Part shown: positions 45,101 to 51,040 of the stretch, piece by piece
Numbering within the stretch: the first letter of the stretch is position 1
Layout of the letters: each line of letters starts with the position of its first letter
Assembly (NCBI GenBank): GCA_023205875.1
Contig: CP060755.1
Coordinates: forward strand, 620,001-684,000
Length of the DNA: 64,000 bases
Source of the DNA: Chloropicon primus
Taxonomy: Eukaryota > Chlorophyta > Chloropicophyceae > Chloropicales > Chloropicaceae
Direction: 5' to 3'
Position numbers and translations under genes: made by a program
Notes under the pieces: model-generated
What the model was told of the DNA's origin: nothing
Seen by the model: only the letters and a program-made list of their open reading frames with translations
Databases searched by the model: none

Positions 45101-45372
45101 GGGACCACGCCGCCCACGTCCTGGACGAGAGTCGTCCCAAGGAGCTTTACACGGAAATGCCAATCATCTGGCTCAAGCCCGAGCAGAACAGGATCAAGCA
45201 GGAGTTTGGAATCTACAACTGCCCGGTCTACAAGACGCTGACGAGGGCCGGAACCCTTTCCACGACGGGCCACAACTCCAACTTTGTGCTTTTCATTGAG
45301 GTTCCGTCCGACAAGCCCCAGAGCCACTGGATCAACAGAGGAGTTGGTCTATTCACGGCTCTCGCGTACTAA
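33103..45372 (+). CDS. DNAH1: axonemal dynein heavy chain, DNAH1-class
   Basis: One exon of 12,270 nt, 4,089 residues. Minus-end microtubule motor of the axoneme. In order: N-terminal tail with IPYKTKPGEVPRQVQIERKK near 70, a ligand segment WLPRMYICFRAEDPFLFAKR near 188, the linker, then six AAA modules. P-loops: AAA1 GPAGTGKT (1430-1437), AAA2 GPTMGGKT (1711), AAA3 GETGTGKT (2059), AAA4 GVGGSGRQ (2407). The stalk coiled coil runs at about 2647-2745 and 2880-2953 with the microtubule-binding tip between. The C-terminal domain ends WINRGVGLFTALAY. N-terminal features point to the single-headed DNAH1 type inner-arm chains; the class is less certain than the family. A GTG lies 9 nt upstream; ATG chosen. 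No intron despite its size. Confidence 0.93.
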   Translation: MVTTPSKNNVRPAKGGFRPKARFDLNKEVPGNGVNGNGAHQPVEVNDASPGADAEGRLDFISPSEPKVMIPYKTKPGEVPRQVQIERKKRLFALQDISKLLDDEDVDLSDKDMRGMGKKLKIETFDNTTYETRNQREWCPLDKTSTSTETEATAARKGQFDTLSWVPCTVVDTNEAENTYLVRYEDTKEEAWLPRMYICFRAEDPFLFAKRVAESVQQRKLSEVQLRYNFFIDNMPTEDIPPLTNEQVNRVLVYALNSKKLKDKLMDTSQLINEVNIDFARTMNKLIFDKINEREKKAKDSSILSIDDMFDVDPKAEVPESGTYPIPLYDFPDQFSEFSFHTFLTKPEVISAIVKVKSEGLKIQKMNIFNIHYTKSSKLQEFEQAQGQATDQVSNQVKETWILTLKNLIRSSFKDVGKGWFNLNEQNQETYEFSKLKKFLRVVRFMMEDTLRILVESSYEKFVNFIEAECNCTVDIVSPAKVVVQKSSDKKRKVPLFSVELAMDSENFCFHYSTPLDKFLSAILKVFEQGITSLQGIPSIEPSIMENLFWGSIPILNAVHPMEVKVAAAREELKNTVNFSLVALNAYLKQYEKYNHLLELDVNQFCSDLSSREDISLDVLKKTITEGEEYLVHLKSSIPSSIVVGSYMVNTNKVREFLITKQSDLIAKVKDVVVEIPKKRVREICQKYEDIDRKLKVKTQKPEDVDDMRRLMETVPSKNAELREEIMSLNDYYACLHDMRYNLSESDSQSKFVGSFWGVKIERLLESTSESMDKDQERYEDEMEEEQDSFQATIETLTDTVDKFSQYTDLSKVDYVHDDVQQISQQLKKAQDDANLFNRREGLFQKAITDYSHLQKVTTQFEPFQQLWKYAAAWKSWENEWMNGVFVKLNPENVDRNVNVSIKSLHKTAKAFTNKGLDKCAENCHTTKAKIEDFMKYVPIMAALRNPGMRDRHWEQISEEIKKELNPDETFTLKMGLEMGIMDHEERIIKIADIAGKEFSIEQALDKMQQEWSTVELELKEYRETGTYVVKVDENIIQQLDDHIVMSQSMSFSPYKKPFEERITNWEQQLSLVSEVIDEWIQLQRQWMYLEPIFNSEDIQHQLPLESKRFSSVDRMWRKTLQQAYMTPHILTMCSSQKLLETYIESNKMLDSVQKGLADYLETKRLAFARFFFLSNDELLQILSQTKNPLAVQPHLRKCFEAISTLDFADDLEISAMNSKEGERIPFDKSMYPKGNVENWLGEVEERMKASVRMQTEVSIYDYAEKERTQWVRDWPAMVVLSGSAIHWCQGVETGIKESGLKSFQEKALAELYDMTALVRGKLSKLERMSLGALITIDVHARDVVQNLVDANITAITDFEWVSQLRYYWKEREGTTGQAECWVEMVQASICYGYEYLGNSPRLVITPLTDRCYMTLMSAMHINLGGAPAGPAGTGKTETTKDLAKAMAKQCVVFNCSDGLDYIAMGKFFKGLASSGAWACFDEFNRIDLEVLSVIAQQILTIQLAIQQKVQRFIFEDTEIGLNPACNVYITMNPGYAGRSELPDNLKALFRPCAMMVPDYSLIGEISLYSFGFQNAKALAKKMVATFKLCSEQLSSQDHYDYGMRAVKSVITAAGNLKRDYPDDDEEVLLLRGLKDVNVPKFLSHDLPLFNGIISDLFPGVEQPNIQHDKLIEAIHESCKELGLQPVDSFVSKVIQLYETTLVRHGLMLVGPTMGGKTSNWKSLSRAMTKLVGVDEFQKVRVYPLNPKSITMGQLYGEFDDNTHEWTDGVLACYMRECSEDTKPDKKWIMFDGPVDAIWIENMNTVLDDNKKLCLVSGEIIQLSSAMTMMFEVEDLAVASPATVSRCGMIYVEPTTMGFTPLLDSWIETLPDFAAGKGEVMKEIFLGVVPDAIYLVRKQLKETVTTTDNNLVTSIFKIMSSMLKPFIRKEGEDPLTEEVLGQIQDMMVPYFIFSIVWSVGCSCDAKGRVVFDKYFREKVLSVKAHVPDSAMMPTDKSVYDWCWDQNEMGWVEWMKTIPEFKADPDMPFAEMVIPTIDTVRYGYVVNTLARNNKHVLCVGETGTGKTLIVSSKLMSGMPKEYIPIFMTFSARTSANQTQDQIDARMEKRRKGVFGPPTGKKYVFFIDDLNMPLREKYFAQPPIEVVRQWMDYSGWYDRKPPCAFRQLIDMQFIAAMGPPGGGRNPVTNRLLRHFNFISFTDMSEETLCRIFETILSSFVTKYMGNLSELVHPIITSTVGMYNTVRTELLPTPSKSHYTFNLRDLGKVFQGTMRANPKVISNEAGFVCLWLHELQRVFKDRLINNEDRDWFLELQKKHIKEHLNMEWSDTVTTQSLIFGDYFIPGADPKIYQQVTDVDKLISVINEYLEDYNSVSNAPMNLVMFLDAIEHVSRVCRVIGLPLGNALLLGVGGSGRQSLTKLAASIEDYQLFQIEISKQYGQNEWRDDLKTVLKKAGMDGENVVFLFTDTQIVQESFLEDINNVLNSGEVPNLWGTDDIEQINGAMRPLMQQQGIQQITKPAIASFFTNRVRSNLHVVLCFSPVGDVFRQRLRMFPALVNCCTIDWFAEWPREALASVCKYFMTDVELGESETNMLQGVVDSCVYIHQSVERKSKKYLEELRRHNYVTPTSYLELLGTFLKVLGEKKNELGTVKTRLSVGLDKLNNTTTEVEKMKEDLRNLQPVLTKTQKEVEEMMVVITKDKKEADETKKIVTVQEAEANEQAATAKAIKDDAEADLAKALPALDAALESLKNLSRADIVEVKALKNPPEGVRLVMEATCIMFEEKPKMVADPNRMGKKIPDYWENATKLLADPTRFLTMLTEFDKDNIKNSVITKIEPYMNNDAFTPEAVARVNKACTSICMWARAMYTYHQIALQVEPKRAALKEAEAAAARAASTLAEAQASLREVEEKIAKLEADYDKAVTKQDELAKEVSDCKVKLERAEKLIGGLGGERVRWTETVEALTKALVNVIGDAVVSSGVIGYSGPFTPMYRQELVKEWNEALDKFGIPHTEGTNIISCLQDPVQVRSWNIAGLPSDAQSTENAIILSKARRWPLMIDPQGQANNWIKNMEKDRGLDVIKLSEKDYLRTLENGVRFGRAVLLENIGEELEAALEPLLLKQVFKDGSNDVIKIGDNVIPYHADFSFYMTTKLRNPHYSPEISVKVSILNFLVTPEGLEDQLLGIVVTQERPDLAEMKNQLVISNAKMKKELKEIEDKILFLLSNSQGNILDDEELIDTLAKSKVTSNEISAKVAEAEKTEKEIDATRELYRPVAIRSSLLFFCISDLALMDPMYQYSLTWYIDLFIRGIAASETSDDIEVRGKNLNDYFTLSLYNNICRSLFEDHKLLFSFTLSIKILKHRGVIDDHDWRFLLSGATSEDKSKPNPAQEWLTDQNWNEIVNLSKIPNFEGFADDFTANIGVYKTLFDSNDAHREEFSPLFQEKLTSFQRLCVLKCIRADKVVLAIQDFISKEMGQQFIEPPAFDLGICYKESQNLVPLIFVLSSGADPMADLLKFADEMKFSRKFDKVSLGQGQGAKAKKLLSNGMERGLWVCLQNCHLAGSWMPSLERILETTDPKTVHKDFRLWLTSMPSETFPVLILQNGVKMTLEPPKGLKSNLTRSYNRITDNYVNECSKPDEFRKLMFGLCLFHAVIQDRRKFGPLGWNIRYGFTDGDLNVCQTQMKMFLSDYDEIPYRVLRFMCSEINYGGRVTDDKDRRLINNLLETFINENLLMEGYQFSDSGVYKVPGAENINGYQSFISDLPIVPHPEIFGLHENADITCDLNETTSLFTTVLSIQPRVGGGSGLSREEIVSKLAADILSKTPGVFDTDVVYKKYPTRHDESMNTVLNQECLRYNNLLAVMKKSLENSIKALKGLVVMSPDLEAVTTSLFNNQVPDMWAGKAYPSLKPLSGWVTDLLARVEFISQWINTGNPAIYWISGFFFPQAFLTGTLQNFARKMMFSIDTVSFSFRVMDTLSEKTTTSGPTDGCYIRGLYLEGGRWDHAAHVLDESRPKELYTEMPIIWLKPEQNRIKQEFGIYNCPVYKTLTRAGTLSTTGHNSNFVLFIEVPSDKPQSHWINRGVGLFTALAY

Positions 45373-45472
45373 ATTGTGGTGGTAACCGACGTTTTGAACG
45401 CGCGTTACGCCATTCATTCATGTTGTAGTAAAAAAACATATATTTACAAAACAAAAAGTCACTTCACAAGTT

Positions 45473-47416
45473 TCACTTCTCGTCCCCCTTCTCAAAGCTC
45501 ACCTTAAGGTCTTTCAATTGGTCCGCCTTGACACCAGAAGGAGAGCTTGTCAGAGAGCAAGACCCCTGAGTAGTTTTGGGGAAAGCAATGACGTCCCTGA
45601 TGCTCTCCTCCCCCGCAAGAAGCATCACGAGCCTATCCAGCCCAAAGGCCATCCCTCCGTGCGGAGGCGCACCATAATCCAGGGCATCCAGGAGATATCC
45701 GAACTCGGACTTTATCTCTTCCTCAGAAAGGCCAATGGCTTGGAAGACCTCGAGTTGCTCGCTTTGCTTGTGGTTCCTGAGGGACCCGCCACCAATCTCG
45801 TAGCCGTTGTAGACCAGATCATAAGCGTGGGCAGACGAGTCGTAAATGCTCTCCCCGCCATCAGCGTTTCGAGCGGTAAACGGATGGTGGAGAGCCTGGT
45901 ACCTTTCATGCTCGGGCAGCCACTCGAACATCGGAAAGTCCGTGATCCAAACGAGGCCGTCTTTGCCGTCTTCAACGAGATCGAGATCCTTTCCGAGGTA
46001 TTGCCTCACGACATCGAGCGTCCTGTGCACGACTGGGACCTCCCCCGCGACCAGAATGATCAAGTCCCCGTCCTCGGCACCCGTGTAGTCCAGAATGCTT
46101 CGAAATTGCTCCTCTGAGACTCCCCTCGTCACCGGGGGGGACCCTTCCATGGACGCGCCGCTCACCCTCAGGAACAGAATCCCCTGGGAGCCCGCGGACA
46201 CGGCCTCGTTGGAGACGTCTCCCTTGTTCTTCAGCCTCGAGTTCGAGATTCTGCTGCCGTCGGGGACCACGAGGCCCTTCACGATCCCTCCGTTCTCAAT
46301 TGCGCTGGTGAAGATCTTGCAGTCGGACTCCGCGAGGATTTCCGACAAGTTGTACTGAAAGAGGTCGTACCTCATGTCAGGTTTATCGGTGCCGTACCTT
46401 TCCATCGCGTGGGCGTACGACATTCTCGCGAAGGGGGACGCCAGAGACCCCTTCCCGACCTCGTTGAAGATGTGCGCCACAAGCCTTTCCATCAGCGACA
46501 TGATCTCCTCGGCGCTCATGAAGGACATCTCCATGTCCACCTGGGTGAACTCCGGCTGCCTGTCCGCCCTGAGGTCCTCGTCCCGGAAGCAACGGGCGAT
46601 CTGGTAGTACCGTTCGTAGCCCGAGACCATCAAGAGCTGCTTGAAGAGCTGCGGGCTCTGGGGCAAGGCGTACATTGTCCTCGGGATGATTCTCGCCGGC
46701 ACCAGAAAGTCTCTCGCTCCCTCCGGAGAGGACCTCGTCAGGATCGGGGTCTCCACCTCGATGAAGTCCTGGCTCTCCAAAAAGCTTCTGAACGCTCTCG
46801 TCACCTTGTGCCTCAGCGTCAAGTTCGCCTGCATCTGCGACCTCCTCAGGTCCAGGACCCTGTGGCGCAGCCGGAGCTCCTCCTTCGGCGCGGCCTCCCC
46901 GCTCACCTCGAACGGGAGCAGGTTGGACACCTTGTTCAAGACCCCAATGCTCTCCGCCACGATCTCGACCCTCCCCGTGGGCATGTTCGGGTTCGCCTGC
47001 AGGCGCTCCTGCACCGGGCCCTCCACGGACACGACCCACTCCGCCCGCAGCTCCTCCGCCACCTTGTGGGCACGAGGGAACTTGTCCGGCGAGGTGACCA
47101 CCTGCACGATCCCCGAGCGGTCCCTTATGTCGAGGAAAAGGATTCCTCCCATATTCCTCGACCTGTGCACCCAGCCGCACACCCTCACCCTCTCCGCCTC
47201 GCTCACCACCGTCCCCGCGGGTGACCTCACAGGGTTGGCCCCCAGCGCCGAGAACCCTGCAGCCTTCTCTCGCATACTCGTCGTCGCCTTCGTCGTCGCG
47301 GCGCGGAGCCCGACCCTCCTCGCCTCCCCACGAGCCGCACAGGGTATCACCCGATGCTTGCACGGCAGCACCGGAAGCACCCTGCTCCTCGTCCACTGCA
47401 CGAACGAAGACCTCAT
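45473..47416 (-). CDS. DARS2: aspartyl-tRNA synthetase, bacterial type, organellar
   Basis: Single exon, 647 residues. Class II enzyme charging tRNA-Asp. Residues 1-50 are basic and hydroxylated ([20 protein letters not shown]), a mitochondrial or plastid targeting sequence. The OB-fold anticodon domain follows ([20 protein letters not shown]), then motif 1 around [32 protein letters not shown], motif 2 [20 protein letters not shown] with [10 protein letters not shown], the bacterial-type GAD insert, and motif 3 [11 protein letters not shown]. Bacterial-type length and insertion distinguish it from the cytosolic enzyme. Convergent with dynein (100 bp), divergent from NOP9. Confidence 0.92.
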   Translation of the reverse strand: MRSSFVQWTRSRVLPVLPCKHRVIPCAARGEARRVGLRAATTKATTSMREKAAGFSALGANPVRSPAGTVVSEAERVRVCGWVHRSRNMGGILFLDIRDRSGIVQVVTSPDKFPRAHKVAEELRAEWVVSVEGPVQERLQANPNMPTGRVEIVAESIGVLNKVSNLLPFEVSGEAAPKEELRLRHRVLDLRRSQMQANLTLRHKVTRAFRSFLESQDFIEVETPILTRSSPEGARDFLVPARIIPRTMYALPQSPQLFKQLLMVSGYERYYQIARCFRDEDLRADRQPEFTQVDMEMSFMSAEEIMSLMERLVAHIFNEVGKGSLASPFARMSYAHAMERYGTDKPDMRYDLFQYNLSEILAESDCKIFTSAIENGGIVKGLVVPDGSRISNSRLKNKGDVSNEAVSAGSQGILFLRVSGASMEGSPPVTRGVSEEQFRSILDYTGAEDGDLIILVAGEVPVVHRTLDVVRQYLGKDLDLVEDGKDGLVWITDFPMFEWLPEHERYQALHHPFTARNADGGESIYDSSAHAYDLVYNGYEIGGGSLRNHKQSEQLEVFQAIGLSEEEIKSEFGYLLDALDYGAPPHGGMAFGLDRLVMLLAGEESIRDVIAFPKTTQGSCSLTSSPSGVKADQLKDLKVSFEKGDEK

Positions 47417-47464
47417 GACCTCTTACTCCCTCTCTGCCTCCGTTCCAATCGCGAACCTCCACGT

Positions 47465-47511
47465 CCTCCCCAGAGCGTCCCCGCGTTCGAGTGAGGGGTC
47501 TGCGGAAAGAG
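47465..47511 (-). promoter_or_regulatory. shared promoter element, AspRS gene
   Basis: Minus strand: CTCTTTCCGCAGACCCC, then CACTCGAACGCGG, then GACGCTCTGGGGAGG at the 30-nt offset. Ends 48 bp before the ATG. Confidence 0.7.
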
Positions 47512-47776
47512 GAGAACGTGACGCTTCCGACTGTGCCTTCCTCCGCGCCTTTCCTCTCGGCTCCCGACCGTCCTCTCCCTTTGAAGACACGCAAAGGTTC
47601 CTCGCGTTCTTATCCAGAATGAGAATGATCTGACTCACGAAAACGAGAGAGGAGGAGGGAGGGGGACGAAGCCACAGGCGGCGGAGACGACGGTACGAAG
47701 GAGGTTTGAGACAGAGAGAGAGGGAGAGGGAGAGGAGGGAGAGGGAGAGAGGCGTGAGGTGGATCGACGTCTCGAG

Positions 47777-47823
47777 GGCTTTCCATTGCTTCGCTCGCTT
47801 GCATTGTTTGGTCGCCGGAAGGG
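47777..47823 (+). promoter_or_regulatory. possible shared promoter element, NOP9 gene
   Basis: GGGCTTTCCATTG, then CGCTTGCATTGTTT, then GGTCGCCGGAAGG; spacing one nucleotide longer than in the other copies. About 70 bp before the ATG. Confidence 0.35.
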
Positions 47824-47842
47824 TTGACCAGGAGGACAAGAG

Positions 47843-47844
<2 letters not shown>

Positions 47845-47873
<29 letters not shown>

Positions 47874-47874
47874 C
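47845..47874. repeat. (TTG)n trinucleotide repeat
   Basis: About ten TTG units just upstream of the NOP9 ATG. Confidence 0.95.
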
Positions 47875-47892
47875 AGAGAGGCATTGAGAGCG

Positions 47893-49818
47893 ATGAGGAA
47901 CGAGAGGGGAGGGAAGAGGTCGGGTGGGAGGAGGGAGGGGAGAGGTGGGAAGAGACCGAAGGTGGATTACCTGAAGCAGTACGAGCAGGGCGGAGAGCAC
48001 GACAAGAGCGGGAGCATGGGGCACCAGGGCAGGGGGTATGCTGGGAGCCAGCAACGATACAGTGGAGGGAGGGAGCACATCCAACTGGTTTCGGACGACA
48101 TGCAGATGTACGTGAAGGAGCTCGCGAACCAGCTCAACGACGGTGGCATCGACGAGGAGAGCAAGGAGATCCTGGTGAACAACGCCCTGGAGGAGTTCGT
48201 CGGGAAGGAGGCCCAGCTCTGCAAGGACCCGGTCTGCAGCCGCGCCGTGGAGACTCTCGTCGACCTTTTCACGACCGCCCAGCTGATCAGCTTCGTGAGG
48301 AGCCTGAGCCAGGGGGACGAGGAGCGAATCACCGGGATTTACATCGACCCCTTCGCGTCCCACGTCGTGGAGCGCCTCTTCAGCCGAATCAGGAGCATCC
48401 TCAAGGAGGACCACGACGGGGCGGAGGTCTCGGCCGAGCTCCTGAGCGCCCTGGAGGAGCTCTGCCAGTGTCTGCACACGGAGAGGCTGGTGAACATAGC
48501 GACGCACAAGTACGGGTCCCACGTCATGAGGAGCCTGTTCGTGCTGATCTCCGGGGTGGAGTACCCGACCACGAGGAGCAACAAGGGCTGGAACAAAATA
48601 TTCAGCTTCTCGATAGAGAAGGCCCAGACGTACGCCAAGTACAGGACGAACAAGAAGCTCTTGCACTTGAAGGACAGGCTCGCGCAGCGGTACTTGGAGC
48701 TCGACGCCAAGGACATCGCGAGGATGGCTTGCGACCAGTACGGAAGCCCGCTTCTGCAGACTTTCTTGCAGTGCACCATCGGGGAGGACTACGGGACCCA
48801 AATGATATTCAAAATCCTCGAGCGCAAGGACGGCGGCGGAGGCGAGGGCGCGGACACCTCGATGAACCTGTGCCCTTCGACCTTCCAGAGGCTCGCGCAG
48901 CACAACTTTGGCAGCCACCTCATCGAGTCCGTCTTCATCTCCGCGGAGGAGAGCATCCGGTCGGCGCTGTTTGAGAAGTGCGTCAAGGGGAAGATCAAGT
49001 CCTACGCCTCCCACCCCTTGGCCAACTTCGTGGTCCAAGCCCTCGTGACGTGCGTCACGAACAAGAACGTCGCCAAGGCCCTGGCGGAGGAGCTCTTTCC
49101 AATTTTCGACCAGCTCATGCAGTCGAACAAGGGAGGGGTCGTCGCGGCCACCCTGAACATGTGCTCCCGCCTGAACGTTCGGACCAGCAGGGCCTTCAAG
49201 GCCATAGAGGGAGTTCTGGAGGCAAAAGCGGAGGCGCGGGGGGAGACGCTGGAGTCGGACAGCTCTGCGCTGGTCCTGTCCCTCCTGGCGGTGGAAAGTG
49301 GTGGCCAGTACCCGAACTCGGACAGGCTCTTCGTGTCCAAAGTGGGCGGGACGATCCTGTGCACGCTCTTGAAGTTCCCTCCGGAGAAGTGCAAGCACCT
49401 GATGAAGTCCATGAAGTGCCTGAAGACCAACGAGGTCATGCAGATGACGGAGGACTACCTGGGGATCAGGGTCTTGGAAGCGTTTTTGGACTCGACTGCC
49501 GAGAGCAAGCTGAAGCAGCCACTCATCAGGAGCTTGAAGGGCAACTTTGGCTCCATCGCCAAAGTCACTCACTGCTCCTTCTTCCTCGAGAAGTGCTTCA
49601 GGGAAGCGGAAATGGACCTCAAAGAAGTCATCGTCGAAGACATGATAGGTTCGAAGAGCGCGATCCTGCAAACGTACCGGGGTCCCGGCCTGTTCAGGAC
49701 GTGCGCCGTTGAGATCTATCAGAAGAGCAAGCGGGAGTGGGCGAGGCACCTGGACAAGATGGAATCGGTGCAGAAATCGTACGAGGAGATGTTCGCCCCC
49801 ACTTCGAAGAGGCGCTGA
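47893..49818 (+). CDS. NOP9: Pumilio-like nucleolar protein NOP9
   Basis: Single exon, 641 residues from ATG 47893. N-terminal 60 residues are basic and Gly-rich (nucleolar). Pumilio repeats follow, marked by IDPFASHVVERLFSR, THKYGSHVMRSLFVL, CDQYGSPLLQTFLQ, QHNFGSHLIESVF, ASHPLANFVVQALV, and NKGGVVAATLNMCS, with HxxGSH-type RNA-binding helices spaced through a horseshoe of about ten repeats. NOP9 binds the 3' end of 18S precursor RNA and delays its final cleavage. The ATG follows a TTG repeat in the leader. Convergent with the SCI1-like gene, 53 bp apart. Confidence 0.88.
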   Translation: MRNERGGKRSGGRREGRGGKRPKVDYLKQYEQGGEHDKSGSMGHQGRGYAGSQQRYSGGREHIQLVSDDMQMYVKELANQLNDGGIDEESKEILVNNALEEFVGKEAQLCKDPVCSRAVETLVDLFTTAQLISFVRSLSQGDEERITGIYIDPFASHVVERLFSRIRSILKEDHDGAEVSAELLSALEELCQCLHTERLVNIATHKYGSHVMRSLFVLISGVEYPTTRSNKGWNKIFSFSIEKAQTYAKYRTNKKLLHLKDRLAQRYLELDAKDIARMACDQYGSPLLQTFLQCTIGEDYGTQMIFKILERKDGGGGEGADTSMNLCPSTFQRLAQHNFGSHLIESVFISAEESIRSALFEKCVKGKIKSYASHPLANFVVQALVTCVTNKNVAKALAEELFPIFDQLMQSNKGGVVAATLNMCSRLNVRTSRAFKAIEGVLEAKAEARGETLESDSSALVLSLLAVESGGQYPNSDRLFVSKVGGTILCTLLKFPPEKCKHLMKSMKCLKTNEVMQMTEDYLGIRVLEAFLDSTAESKLKQPLIRSLKGNFGSIAKVTHCSFFLEKCFREAEMDLKEVIVEDMIGSKSAILQTYRGPGLFRTCAVEIYQKSKREWARHLDKMESVQKSYEEMFAPTSKRR

Positions 49819-49871
49819 AGCTTTATTATTTTTTTGTACAACTACAGTCAGCCAAACAAAAAACAAACCTT

Positions 49872-50774
49872 TCACCCGTTGAGCTTACTCTTCTTCCTGT
49901 ACTGCCCGGTCTTCATGTCAAACTCGATTTCGTCCTTCTCGTTCGGCCGAAGAATGTCGGCGATATCCCTTGCCTGCTTCATGTCCCCTGTCTTGTAAGC
50001 CACCTGCTGCGCCGCTCTCAGGCGCTCCTGCTCCCTCATCATGGAAAGCTTGCCGCTCGCAAGGAGATCCCTCCTGGCAGCCTCAATCTTTTGGTTCTTG
50101 GTGGAGTTCCTCTCCCTCTCGAGCTCCCTCTTCCTCTCCTCCTCGTCGTTGAACACGACCTTTTCCCCGCCCCCACCCGCGTCGCCATCCCCAGCTTCCC
50201 TCGCCTTGGCCTGCTCGTAACGCCAGGCGTCCAAGTTGTAGTACTTGGTGCTCGGGAGGGTCGCAGTGTTGTACAAGTCCATGAACTCCCCGAACATCTT
50301 CTTCTCTTCCCACCGAGCGAGTGACTCCACCTCCACGCTCTTCACCTCGTTTGCCCAAAGCATGAACTCGGTCCTCTTGTCGCCGTTCAGGTCAGACTCC
50401 TTGAGAATGCCGTACTTTCCATACACCTCCCCCTCGTCCCTGTTGCTTCCCTTCCTGTCCCCGTCCCTGTCCCTGTGCCTCCGCCGGCGCCTGTGCTTCC
50501 GCCTCGCCCCCTCGTCCTCCTCCGCCTCCCCACCCCTCGCCCCCCTCGCCCTCTTCCGCTCGCCCCTCTCCTCCTCCCTCCTCAAGAACATGCTCAGCAA
50601 CCTCTCCGCCGTCTCCACGTCGAGGTCCGCGTAATCGAGAGCGTGCGCCCGTGTGAGGGCGTGAACCTCAGGAACCCTCCGTTTCAGCGCCTTGTCGGCC
50701 TTGGAGAACTTCGTGTCGTATAGCTTCTGCCGGTGCTTGGCCACCATCGACTGCTTCCCTTCCGCCATCGCCAT
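49872..50774 (-). CDS. style cell-cycle inhibitor 1 (SCI1)-like protein
   Basis: Single exon, 300 residues. N-terminal MAMAEGKQSMVAKHRQKLYD is followed by a long Arg/Lys/Glu-rich segment with RRKHRRRRRHRDRD (nuclear localisation). The conserved core is YGKYGILKESDLNGDKRTEF, then LWANEVKSVEVESL, EEKKMFGEFMDLYNTATLPS and KYYNLDAWRYEQ, close to the core of plant SCI1 and its uncharacterised eukaryotic relatives. The C-terminus is a charged helix ending QYRKKSKLNG. Biochemical role is unknown; a spliceosome- or nucleolus-associated function would fit the composition. Divergent from INO80B-like. Confidence 0.65.
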   Translation of the reverse strand: MAMAEGKQSMVAKHRQKLYDTKFSKADKALKRRVPEVHALTRAHALDYADLDVETAERLLSMFLRREEERGERKRARGARGGEAEEDEGARRKHRRRRRHRDRDGDRKGSNRDEGEVYGKYGILKESDLNGDKRTEFMLWANEVKSVEVESLARWEEKKMFGEFMDLYNTATLPSTKYYNLDAWRYEQAKAREAGDGDAGGGGEKVVFNDEEERKRELERERNSTKNQKIEAARRDLLASGKLSMMREQERLRAAQQVAYKTGDMKQARDIADILRPNEKDEIEFDMKTGQYRKKSKLNG

Positions 50775-50837
50775 CGCCTCCGAGGACGACCGCCAGCGTC
50801 CTCACGAGCTGCTGCTGCTGGAGGCGAACGCGAACCC

Positions 50838-50839
<2 letters not shown>

Positions 50840-50879
<40 letters not shown>
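50840..50879. repeat. (GA)n microsatellite
   Basis: Perfect GA repeat between the SCI1-like start and the bidirectional promoter element. Confidence 0.95.
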
Positions 50880-50887
<8 letters not shown>

Positions 50888-50933
50888 TGTAGAGGAGGGA
50901 GAGGAGGGGGAGGCTGAAGGAGGGGCTCGAGAT

Positions 50934-50980
50934 CTTTCGAACGAGTGCTCGCTTGAAAGGAGCGACGCTCTGGTGAGGAG
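50934..50980 (+). promoter_or_regulatory. shared promoter element, INO80B-like gene; two-way copy
   Basis: CTTTCGAACGAG, then CGCTTGAAAGGAGC, then GACGCTCTGGTGAGG at the 30-nt offset, 61 bp before the ATG. The first 26 bp form an imperfect palindrome, so the minus strand also shows CTTTCAAGCG, then CGTTCGAAAGATCT, facing the SCI1-like gene. Confidence 0.7.
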
Positions 50981-51040
50981 TGACGGGACACGAGAACGAG
51001 AACGAGATAGGTGAGGGCGAGGGAGGGAGAGAGCGAGGAG

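Noticed and set aside
47635-49875. 746-residue minus-strand frame
   Set aside because: Opposite NOP9; no motifs.
13254-50879. Regular short repeats that might suggest a CRISPR array or telomere
   Set aside because: All are simple microsatellites without spacers; none is a telomere unit, and the gene structure is eukaryotic.
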